DNA of 17,878 nt from Gaiellasilicea sp035525905 (GTDB lineage: Bacteria; Actinomycetota; Thermoleophilia; Gaiellales; Gaiellaceae). Below are positions 7,064-14,072 of this stretch, piece by piece; the stretch's first letter is position 1; the number at the start of each line of letters is the position of its first letter. Location: NCBI GenBank assembly GCA_035525905.1, contig DATLDK010000052.1, forward strand, positions 1 through 17,878, read 5' to 3'. Below the pieces are notes generated by a model. The model was not told the DNA's origin. It saw only the letters and a list, made by a program, of their open reading frames with translations, and searched no databases. A program made the translations under genes and the position numbers.

Positions 7064-8271
7064 GCCCGCCGCTGCGGCGGAACCGGGACTTCGTGCTGCT
7101 GCTGAGCGGGCGCCTCCTCTCGACGCTCGGCTCGCAGGTGACCGCGATCGCGTATCCGCTGCTCGTGCTGGCGCTCACGCACTCTCCCGCGAAGGCCGGG
7201 ATCGCGGGCTTCGCCGGTCTCGTTCCTCACGCCGCTCTCGGGCTCTTCGCCGGCGTCGCGGCTGACCGGTGGAACCGCAAGCGGTTGATGATCGCCGCCG
7301 ACGGCGTTCGGGTTCTCGCGATCGCGGCTCTCGCCACCCTGATCCTGCTCGACCGGATCGCCTTCTGGCAGATCGTCGCCGCCGCGCTGGTCGAGGGCAC
7401 AGGTGCGGTCGTCTTCAACACGGCTCACGCCGGGGCGCTCCGCTCGGTCGTGCCTGCGCGCCAGCTCCCGGACGCGGTGGGCGCGATGCGGGCGCGAGCG
7501 GCCGCGGTCTCCCTCGCCGGACCGCCGCTCGGAGGGGTGTTGTTCGCGCTCGGTCGCGCGGTGCCGTTCGTCTTCGACGCCGTCTCGTACGGGTTCTCGT
7601 TCCTGACCCTCGTTCTGATGCGGACGCCGTTCCAGGAGGCGCGCGAGGTCGACACTGCCCCGCTCCGCACCCAAATCGCAGAGGGATTTCGCTTCCTCTG
7701 GGCGAGGCCGTTCCTGCGCACCTGCGCGTTCCTGTACGGGCTCGGCAATTTCACGCTGCCGGCAGTGCTCCTGGTGATCGTCGTCGCCGCGCAGCGGCAG
7801 GGGCTGTCGAGCGCCGGCATCGGTGCCCTCCTCGCCGCCTTCGGCGCCTGCACGCTGATCGGAGCGCTGGCGTCCCCACTCTTCCGCCGCGCACTCTCGA
7901 TCCGGATGATCCTGCTGCTCGAGCTCTGGACCGGCCTCGGCATCGTGGCGTTCCTGGTCGAGCCGAATGTCTACGTGCTGACGGCGGCGTTCATGATCCA
8001 GGGCGTCACGCTGCCGGTGACGGACTCCGTGGTCGAGGGATACCGGATCGCGGTCACGCCGGACCGTCTGCTTGGTCGTGTCGAGACGGCCAGGAGCACG
8101 ATCTCGTTGCTGGCGGCGCCGCTCGGCCCCCTCGTCGCCGGCTTCCTGTTGGCGGCCAGCTCGGCCCGCGCGACGATCGCGTTCGTCGCGGCGTTCACGC
8201 TGGCACTCGCCGTTTGGGGAACCCTCAGCCCTTCGATTCGGAACGCGCCGAGCCTCGCCGACCTCGGTTAG
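7060..8271 (+). CDS. MFS transporter (EntS/MFS_3-like exporter)
   Basis: 403 aa beginning at a GTG overlapping the CoA-binding stop; the hydrophobic sequence begins soon after (NRDFVLLLSGRLLSTLGSQ). An open frame extends back to 6895, but it lies inside the preceding gene and has no membrane character. About 12 helices are visible in two halves. Motif A of the major facilitator superfamily is well kept, GVAADRWNRKRLM, with Ala68-Asp69-Arg70 and Arg73-Lys74-Arg75. The overall pattern (short N-terminus, ARAAAVSLAGPPLGG in the middle) resembles the EntS/MFS_3 drug and siderophore exporter group. It is the last + strand gene and may export the product of, or a toxic substrate handled by, the upstream flavoprotein; this is inferred from position. 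Its TAG overlaps the nagA stop on the other strand. Confidence 0.9.
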   Translation: MSPPLRRNRDFVLLLSGRLLSTLGSQVTAIAYPLLVLALTHSPAKAGIAGFAGLVPHAALGLFAGVAADRWNRKRLMIAADGVRVLAIAALATLILLDRIAFWQIVAAALVEGTGAVVFNTAHAGALRSVVPARQLPDAVGAMRARAAAVSLAGPPLGGVLFALGRAVPFVFDAVSYGFSFLTLVLMRTPFQEAREVDTAPLRTQIAEGFRFLWARPFLRTCAFLYGLGNFTLPAVLLVIVVAAQRQGLSSAGIGALLAAFGACTLIGALASPLFRRALSIRMILLLELWTGLGIVAFLVEPNVYVLTAAFMIQGVTLPVTDSVVEGYRIAVTPDRLLGRVETARSTISLLAAPLGPLVAGFLLAASSARATIAFVAAFTLALAVWGTLSPSIRNAPSLADLG

Positions 8272-9359
8272 CCCGCCACCCGCTCTCGTCCGGCGCGGAG
8301 CACGCGGCGAATCTCGAGCCCGCAGTCGAGCACGACGATGTCGGCCTCGCCACCCTTGCGGAGGACGCCCAGCTCGGGTCTCCGCGCCACGCGCGCGGGA
8401 ATCGACGTCGCCGCGGCAACGGCTTCGACGAGGGAAGCGCCGAGTGCGTGCAGGTTCTGGACGGCCTCAACCATCGTGACGACGCTCCCCGCGAGGACGC
8501 CGTCGGCGCGACGCGCGACGCCTTCCAGGACCTCGACCTCGACAGCGCCCAGGCGGTAGCTGCCGTCCCCGATCCCGGCCGCGGCGATCGCGTCCGTCAC
8601 GAGCGCCACCCGGCCGGAGGCGGCCCGCCACACGACCTTCGCCGTCTCCTCCGCGAGGTGTTGGCCATCGAGGATCAGCTGGACGACCACGTCCTCGCGG
8701 ACGAGCGCTGCACCGGCTATGCCCGGGTCGCGGTGGCCGAATGGTCGCATCGCGTTGAAAAGGTGCGCGACCGTGCCGACACCGCGATCGAACGCGGCAC
8801 TGGCTTGCTCGGCCGTCGCATCGGAGTGTCCGCACGACACGACGATCCCGCGCCCGAGCAGCACGTCGACGAGCTCGAGGGCCCCCGGAAGCTCCGGCGC
8901 GAGCGTGACGTAGGCAACGGGGCCAGCGTCGAGCAAGCGCTCGAGCAAGGCCCGATCGGGGTCTCGCCGCGCCGAGGTGGGGTGCGCTCCGAGCTGGTTG
9001 GGAGAGATGAACGGCCCCTCGAGATGCACCCCAAGAATTCGTGGGCCGCCGGGCGCGGATGGAACCGCGCGCAAGGCGGCCACCAGATCCTGCTCGGGGG
9101 CGGTGATCAGCGTCGGTTGGTAGGACGTGACGCCGCTGTCCAGCAAGGCCTCCCCGGCGATCCTGTAGCCGCTGGCGTCGGCTGCAGCGAAGTCGACGCC
9201 GCCGAAGCCGTTCACCTGCAAGTCGACGAACCCCGGCACGGCGATGCCGCCGCCGCGCTTGGGTGCCAGCCCGACGGCGAGGACACGACCGTCCGCCACC
9301 TCGACGTCCCCGCTGAGGAGCTCGCCCTCGACGATGGCCGCTTCGACGCCGAGCCTCAT
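8268..9359 (-). CDS. nagA: N-acetylglucosamine-6-phosphate deacetylase
   Basis: 363 aa from the ATG at 9359, which overlaps the etfA stop (ATGA). An open frame reaches up to 9950, but that part lies inside etfA and has no homology. It hydrolyses GlcNAc-6-P to GlcN-6-P and acetate in amino-sugar recycling. Motifs in order: PGFVDLQVNGFGG (the Q-x-N form seen in E. coli NagA, not HxH), GVHLEGPFISP with the metal-ligand Glu, LGAHP, a VSCGHSDAT histidine, a HLFNAMRPFGHRD histidine, the catalytic Asp in LVTDAIAAAGIGDG, and LAGSVVTM near the end. Length fits the family. No nagB, nagE or regulator is adjacent, and it sits at the end of a one-carbon operon, so the neighbourhood does not explain it. 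Tail-to-tail overlap with the MFS gene is four bases. Confidence 0.92.
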   Translation of the reverse strand: MRLGVEAAIVEGELLSGDVEVADGRVLAVGLAPKRGGGIAVPGFVDLQVNGFGGVDFAAADASGYRIAGEALLDSGVTSYQPTLITAPEQDLVAALRAVPSAPGGPRILGVHLEGPFISPNQLGAHPTSARRDPDRALLERLLDAGPVAYVTLAPELPGALELVDVLLGRGIVVSCGHSDATAEQASAAFDRGVGTVAHLFNAMRPFGHRDPGIAGAALVREDVVVQLILDGQHLAEETAKVVWRAASGRVALVTDAIAAAGIGDGSYRLGAVEVEVLEGVARRADGVLAGSVVTMVEAVQNLHALGASLVEAVAAATSIPARVARRPELGVLRKGGEADIVVLDCGLEIRRVLRAGRERVAG

Positions 9360-10237
9360 GCCCCCGTGGCCGGCCGCGCTGTCCGTCGCAGCTCGTCGAT
9401 GACGGCGGCGACGACCTCGTGCAGGTCTCCGACGACGGCGTAGTCCGACCGCGCGAGCATCGGGGCGTGCGGGTCCTTGTTGATGGCGAGGATCTTCTTC
9501 GCCCCCTTGCAGCCGACGATGTGCTGGATCGCGCCACTGATGCCGCACGCGATGTAGAGATCGGGGGCGATCCTCGCGCCTGTCTGGCCGACCTGGTCGG
9601 CGTGTGCGCGCCAGCCCAGGTTGGTGACGACCCGAGAGCCCCCCACGGCTCCGCCGAGCAAGGTGGCGAGCTCCTCGAGCAGGCCGAATCCCTCCGCGCT
9701 GCCCACGCCGCGGCCGCCGCCGACGACCACGCGGGCGTCGGTCAGGGAGACGGTGCCGGGCGGCGGCTCCTCGCGTCGCAGGATGCGCACCGCGAGGTCG
9801 GCCTCGGTGAGCTCGGGTGAGAAGGCTTCCACCGGCACGGGCGCAGCGGGCTCGACGACGTGCGGCGCGACGGTGAGCAGCTTGACCGGCCCCGAAAGCG
9901 TGGCCTCCTCGAGCAGGCTGCCGCCCCAGCGCTGACGCACCACCTGCCACGGCTCGCCGGGCTGTTCCCCAGCCTGGGCCGAGACGCAGTTGGCAGCCAG
10001 CGGCAGATCGAGCCGGGCCGCGGCGTGCGCCATCGCCTCCTGGCCGCGATCGCTCGCCGCTGCGACGACCGCCTCCGGGGAGTGTCGGTCGACGAGCTGG
10101 ACGATCGCCGCGGCACAGACCCCGGGCGCGTACGTGCCTCCGGCGTCGACCGAGAAAGCCTGCACCGGCCCCAGCGATTGCGCGAACGCGACCGCCTCCA
10201 GCGACAGCGCTCCCGGCTCGACGAGGCAGAGGATCAT
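9356..10237 (-). CDS. etfA: Electron transfer flavoprotein, alpha subunit
   Basis: 293 aa from ATG, overlapping the etfB stop by ATGA. The C-terminal FAD domain is clear: VVVGGGRGVGS, then GGSRVVTNLGWR, QVGQTGARIAPDLYIACGISGAIQH and KKILAINKDPHAPM, which is the standard ETF-alpha signature order. The N-terminal domain (about residues 1-170) is shorter and more diverged than in mitochondrial-type ETFs, so the protein is slightly below usual length. EtfA and EtfB carry electrons from flavin dehydrogenases to ETF:quinone oxidoreductase or another acceptor. Here the neighbouring DMGDH-like dehydrogenase is the obvious donor. No ETF-QO gene lies in the window. Whether this is a classical or a bifurcating ETF cannot be decided by eye. 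Confidence 0.95.
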   Translation of the reverse strand: MILCLVEPGALSLEAVAFAQSLGPVQAFSVDAGGTYAPGVCAAAIVQLVDRHSPEAVVAAASDRGQEAMAHAAARLDLPLAANCVSAQAGEQPGEPWQVVRQRWGGSLLEEATLSGPVKLLTVAPHVVEPAAPVPVEAFSPELTEADLAVRILRREEPPPGTVSLTDARVVVGGGRGVGSAEGFGLLEELATLLGGAVGGSRVVTNLGWRAHADQVGQTGARIAPDLYIACGISGAIQHIVGCKGAKKILAINKDPHAPMLARSDYAVVGDLHEVVAAVIDELRRTARPATGA

Positions 10238-10983
10238 GCGACGCCGAGCTCCTTCAGCACCTCGACCACCCGCGGCGCCGCCGCCGGGCCCTCGCCCAGC
10301 ACCTCGACCGCCGATCCGTGCTCCTGGGGGACGAGGAGGCGCTGCCTACGCAGGCCGCCTTCACTCCAGCCCGGCTCGACCCGCACGATCTCGGTCTTCT
10401 TCGCGCGGAGTCGGCCCGGCAGGGAGGCGTAGCGCGGGAGGTTGATCCCCTCCTTGACGCTGATCACCGCCGGGAGCGGCACCTCGAAGATCTCCCAGCC
10501 GCCGCTCTCCTCGCGGCGGACCTTGGCCACGCCCTCGGCGATCTCGATGCCTTTGACGCCGGTCACGCACGGGAGGCCGAGCGCGTGCGCGACCCTGACG
10601 CCGACCTGGTATCCGCCCGAGTCGGCCGACTCGTTGCCGAAGAGGAGCAGGTCGTGCCCGCCGTCGCGAAGGACGTCAGCCAGCGCGGCCGCGGTGGCCT
10701 GCGGATCCCAGTCGCTCTGCTCGGTCTCGAGCAGGACGGCCGACTGGACGCCCATCGCGATCGCGTTGCGCAGCTGCTCGGCGGCGGCCGGGGGGCCGAG
10801 CGTGACGGCGGTCGTCGTACCGCCGTGCTTTTCGACCAGCCGCAGGGCCTCCTCGACGGCGCATTCCTCGTGCGGGCTGATCGTGAAGCCGAGGTAGCTG
10901 GTGTCGATCTCCTGCGCGTCCGCGGTGAGCGTGATCCTGGCGCCGGTCTCCGGGACGCGCTTGATGCAGACGGCAACGTGCAT
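10234..10983 (-). CDS. etfB: Electron transfer flavoprotein, beta subunit
   Basis: 249 aa from the ATG at 10983, directly abutting the DMGDH-like stop (CDS ends at 10984). It begins HVAVCIKRVPET and has ISPHEECAVEEALRL, VTLGPPAAAEQLRNAIAMG, the LLLFGNESADSGGYQVGVRVAHALG segment and the ETF-beta signature region (VISVKEGINLPRYAS, then LRAKK). It forms the ETF heterodimer with the next gene product, holding AMP or a second nucleotide. Gene order dehydrogenase-etfB-etfA with no gaps strongly suggests an ETF dedicated to this pathway. MetVF, encoded upstream in the same operon, could be a second donor; nothing in the sequence proves it. Confidence 0.96.
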   Translation of the reverse strand: MHVAVCIKRVPETGARITLTADAQEIDTSYLGFTISPHEECAVEEALRLVEKHGGTTTAVTLGPPAAAEQLRNAIAMGVQSAVLLETEQSDWDPQATAAALADVLRDGGHDLLLFGNESADSGGYQVGVRVAHALGLPCVTGVKGIEIAEGVAKVRREESGGWEIFEVPLPAVISVKEGINLPRYASLPGRLRAKKTEIVRVEPGWSEGGLRRQRLLVPQEHGSAVEVLGEGPAAAPRVVEVLKELGVA

Positions 10984-13500
10984 CTAGCTCCGGACCCGCG
11001 TGTTCTCCGGATCGAAGAGCGGTCTGCTGCCGGCCACCGCCACCGTCACGGGATAGCGCTCGCCCATGTACTGGACGAGCAGCTGCTCGCCATCGACCGC
11101 ATGCTCGGGCGGCAGGTAGGCCATCAGCACGTGCCTGCCGACCGAGGGGCCTGAGCCGGCCGAGGTGACGTACGACGGCCGCCCCTTGCGATCGACGATC
11201 CGCTCCCCGTCCAGGGTGAGAATCGGCTCGCGCCCGAGCATGTAGCGCTTGACGCCGGACGAGGACGTGGGGTCGTCGACGGTCAGGGTGCTCATGATTG
11301 CCGCGGGCTCCTCCTCGCGGTGGCGCAGGTAGGCCTGCTTGCCGATGAAATCGTGCTCCTTCACCTTGGGGCGCGTCATGCCGGCCTCGGCGACGTTGTA
11401 CTCCGACTCGAGCTCGGCCCCGTAGGCGCGGTAGCCCTTCTCGATCCGGCCGGTCGTCCCGTAGACGCCGATGCCGGCGGGCACGACCCCGTGCGGCTGG
11501 CCGGCTTCCCAGAGCACGTCCCAGAGAGCGGCGCCGTCCGCCATCGGCGCATAGATCTCCCAGCCGAGCTCGCCGACGTAGGAGATCCGAGATGCCAGGG
11601 CGCGCACGCCGCCCAGGTCGACCTCGCGGCAGCGGGCGAACGGAAAACCGGCATGCGACACGTCGTCGCTCGTCACCGACGCGACGAGGTCGCGCGCTCG
11701 CGGCCCCCAGACGCCGACCGTGCACCACTCCTCCGTCACATCCGTGAGCCGCGCGGAGCCGTCGTCCGGAAGCCGATCCGAGAACCACTTGCAGTCGGCC
11801 ATCCCGTGCGCGGCGCCCGTGACGATCCGGAAGAGCTCAGGCTCGAGGCGCATGATGGTGAGGTCGGCCTTGAAGCCGCCGTTCGAGTCGAGGATGGGCG
11901 TGTAGACGACACGGCCGGGCTCGACGTCCATCTCCGCGAGCGCGATTTGCTGCAACGCCTCCAGCGCGCCGGGCCCCGTGACGTCGAGGATGTGAAACGC
12001 GGTCAGGTCGATCATCGCCACCCGGTCTCGCATCGCCAGGTGCTCGGCGTTCACGATCGGCGACCACCAGCGCGACTCCCATTCGGCCTCGCGCGGCATC
12101 ACCCGGTCGCCGTACTCCTCGAGCAGCTTCGCGTTCGATTCGTACCACCAGGGACGCTCCCAGCCGGCCGTCTCGAAGAAGACGGCCTCGAGCTCACGTT
12201 CCCGCGGGTGGAACGGGCTGACGCGGACGTTCCGGTTGCTCTCCCACTGCTCCGAGGGGTGGACGATGCCGTAGGTCTTGTTGAAGCCCTCAGAAGCGCG
12301 CGCGTCGACGTGGTGCTGCTGGCGCTGGCCCGGGTGGAAGCGGGCGATGTCGGCCCCGTGGATGTCGATCTCGGAAGCGCCCTCGACTACCCACTCGGCG
12401 ACCGCGCGCGCGATTCCCGGCCCTTCCTTGATCCACACCGCCGCGACCGACCAGAGGTTCTTCACCTCGGGCGTCTCGCCGAGGATCGGCATGCCGTCCG
12501 GGGTGAGCGAGAGCAGGCCGTTGATCGCATGGCGGATCCCGGCCCCTTCCACCGTCAGGATCTCGGGCATCAGCTCGAGCGCCTGCTCGAGTTGCACGTC
12601 GAAATCCTCGGACGTGAAGGGCAGCTCGGTGGGGGAGAGCGCCGACTCCTCGATCGACGGGATCTCGTCCGGGTCCATGAGGATCGAGCGGTGCGCGTAG
12701 GAGCCGACCTCCATGTCGCTGCCGTTCTGGCGCTCGTACATGTTGGTGTCGACGTCGCGGACGATCGGGAAGAAGATCTCGCCCGGCGTCTCCTCGAAGA
12801 GCGGGATCGGGCCGACGCTGATCATCTGGTGGACGGCCGGCGTGAGCGGGATCGCCGCGCCCGCCATGCGCGCGATGCGCGGGCTCCAGACGCCGCAGCA
12901 GACGAAGACGTACTCCGTCTCGATCGCCCCCTTGTCGGTGTGCACGCGCCGGACGCGGCCGTTCTCCACGTCGATCCCGGTGACCTCGGTGCTCGCCGAG
13001 ACCGTCAGCGCGCCCAGGCTCTGCGCCGCCTCGCGCATGAGCGTGCCGGCGCGGAGCGAGTCCACGACACCCACGCCCGGCGTGTAGAAGCCGCCGAGGA
13101 TGATCTCGTCGTTGATGTAGGGCACCAGCTCCTTCACCTGCGCGGGCGTGAGGAGCTCGGAGGGCTCGCCCCAGGAGATCGAGGACGTGATGCGGCGGTT
13201 GAACTCCTCCAGCCGCTCGGGCAGGCGGGCTACCTCGATGCCGCCGCTGACCGAGTGCACGCCGAGCTCGATGTACTGGTTCGTCGAGTCCCGGGTGAGG
13301 GCCGTCATCTCCTTGGAGTGATCGACCGGGAAGATGAAGTTGGACGCGTGGCCCGTCGAGCCGCCTGGGTTCGGCAGCGCGCCCTTGTCGAGCAGAACGA
13401 GATCGCGCCAGCCGAGCCGCGCCAGGTGATGGACGAGGCTGTTGCCGACGATACCGGCGCCGACGACGACCGCCTTCGCGCTTTCGGGGAAGGCCGCCAT
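10984..13500 (-). CDS. Dimethylglycine/sarcosine dehydrogenase-like FAD and folate enzyme
   Basis: 838 aa from the ATG at 13500, the length expected for DMGDH/SDH proteins. Residues about 9-370 are a DAO-type FAD domain with GAGIVG at 14-19 and GGSTGHASNF, whose His51 sits where DMGDH/SDH attach FAD covalently. An FAO_M-like linker follows (about 375-430). The rest is a GcvT-type tetrahydrofolate domain with VTGPGALEAL, YVGELGWEIY (about 641-650) and a GcvT C-terminal barrel (ends near 830). The family oxidises N-methyl glycine derivatives, channels the one-carbon unit to THF as methylene-THF and passes electrons to ETF. The linked etfBA supports a dehydrogenase over an oxidase. Dimethylglycine, sarcosine or another N-methyl amine cannot be told apart by eye. 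Confidence 0.9.
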   Translation of the reverse strand: MAAFPESAKAVVVGAGIVGNSLVHHLARLGWRDLVLLDKGALPNPGGSTGHASNFIFPVDHSKEMTALTRDSTNQYIELGVHSVSGGIEVARLPERLEEFNRRITSSISWGEPSELLTPAQVKELVPYINDEIILGGFYTPGVGVVDSLRAGTLMREAAQSLGALTVSASTEVTGIDVENGRVRRVHTDKGAIETEYVFVCCGVWSPRIARMAGAAIPLTPAVHQMISVGPIPLFEETPGEIFFPIVRDVDTNMYERQNGSDMEVGSYAHRSILMDPDEIPSIEESALSPTELPFTSEDFDVQLEQALELMPEILTVEGAGIRHAINGLLSLTPDGMPILGETPEVKNLWSVAAVWIKEGPGIARAVAEWVVEGASEIDIHGADIARFHPGQRQQHHVDARASEGFNKTYGIVHPSEQWESNRNVRVSPFHPRERELEAVFFETAGWERPWWYESNAKLLEEYGDRVMPREAEWESRWWSPIVNAEHLAMRDRVAMIDLTAFHILDVTGPGALEALQQIALAEMDVEPGRVVYTPILDSNGGFKADLTIMRLEPELFRIVTGAAHGMADCKWFSDRLPDDGSARLTDVTEEWCTVGVWGPRARDLVASVTSDDVSHAGFPFARCREVDLGGVRALASRISYVGELGWEIYAPMADGAALWDVLWEAGQPHGVVPAGIGVYGTTGRIEKGYRAYGAELESEYNVAEAGMTRPKVKEHDFIGKQAYLRHREEEPAAIMSTLTVDDPTSSSGVKRYMLGREPILTLDGERIVDRKGRPSYVTSAGSGPSVGRHVLMAYLPPEHAVDGEQLLVQYMGERYPVTVAVAGSRPLFDPENTRVRS

Positions 13501-14072
13501 CAGTCCGCTGATCCTACGAGTTGCGCGAGCTGCCGCTCAAGCCCACCGGTCCCGACCTCGCGCAGCTCGAGCGGCAGCCCCATGATCTCGGCCGCCCGCT
13601 CCGCCTGGACGAGCAGCTCCTTGGTCGGCTCCTGGGCGAGCCAAAGCACGCGCGCGTAGTTGGCGAAGTACGCGTCGCGCAGCTCGGGAAGGCGCAACGG
13701 CCGGGCGACGCTGGACTCGAACGTCTTGACGAGGAAGTCGGTCAGGAAGTACGTCCCGGGCTCCTCCGCCAGCGCCTCGCGCACCTCGTCGCGCGCGAGC
13801 ACGTCGTAGCAATGGTCTCCCTGCAGCCGCTCCGCCCCGTGCTCCCGCAGCACATCGTCGAGGGCGCCATAGGTGCCGCAGTCGGCGTAGGCCACCGCGA
13901 GACGCTCGCAGTCCAGCGAGCGCAGCTCTGCGTCCACGGCCGCCGCGATCCGATCCGGGCGATTGTGCAGCTGAGGGGGCAGCGCGCGGATCTCGACGTC
14001 CCAACCGCGGTCGAGCGCGAGGCGGCGAACGTGAAGCGCGAGGGCCCCGCAGGCGACGATGCCGGTGCTCAT
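13500..14072 (-). CDS. DUF1638 domain protein
   Basis: 190 aa from the ATG at 14072 (ATGA overlap with the corrinoid activator stop); its TGA shares one base with the next ATG. An open frame extends further upstream to 14675, but that part lies inside the activator gene. The DUF1638 pattern is clear: GIVACGALA, LHNRPDRIA, YADCGTYGALDD, GDHCYDVLA, PGTYFLTDFLVKTFES and LRDAYFANYARVLWLAQEP. Cys8, Cys65 and Cys88 sit in the conserved motifs and could bind a metal, an Fe-S cluster or the cobalamin cobalt. The family is repeatedly found beside MttB-type methyltransferases and corrinoid proteins in methanogens and acetogens; its biochemical role is not established as far as I know. Its place between the corrinoid activator and the DMGDH-like enzyme ties it to the one-carbon pathway. 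Confidence 0.9.
   Translation of the reverse strand: MSTGIVACGALALHVRRLALDRGWDVEIRALPPQLHNRPDRIAAAVDAELRSLDCERLAVAYADCGTYGALDDVLREHGAERLQGDHCYDVLARDEVREALAEEPGTYFLTDFLVKTFESSVARPLRLPELRDAYFANYARVLWLAQEPTKELLVQAERAAEIMGLPLELREVGTGGLERQLAQLVGSAD

Noticed and set aside
7269..9443. 724-aa open frame on the + strand across the MFS and nagA genes
   Set aside because: It runs through two real genes in other frames and shows no recognisable domain.
9360..9950. Possible 197-residue N-terminal extension of nagA
   Set aside because: It lies inside etfA out of frame, is Arg/Gly-rich, and NagA family length and start fit the ATG at 9359.
11320..13659. 779-aa open frame on the + strand opposite the DMGDH-like gene
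   Set aside because: Low-complexity Arg/Ala/Asp/Val composition with no domain pattern; it is the GC-driven antisense shadow of a well-supported gene.
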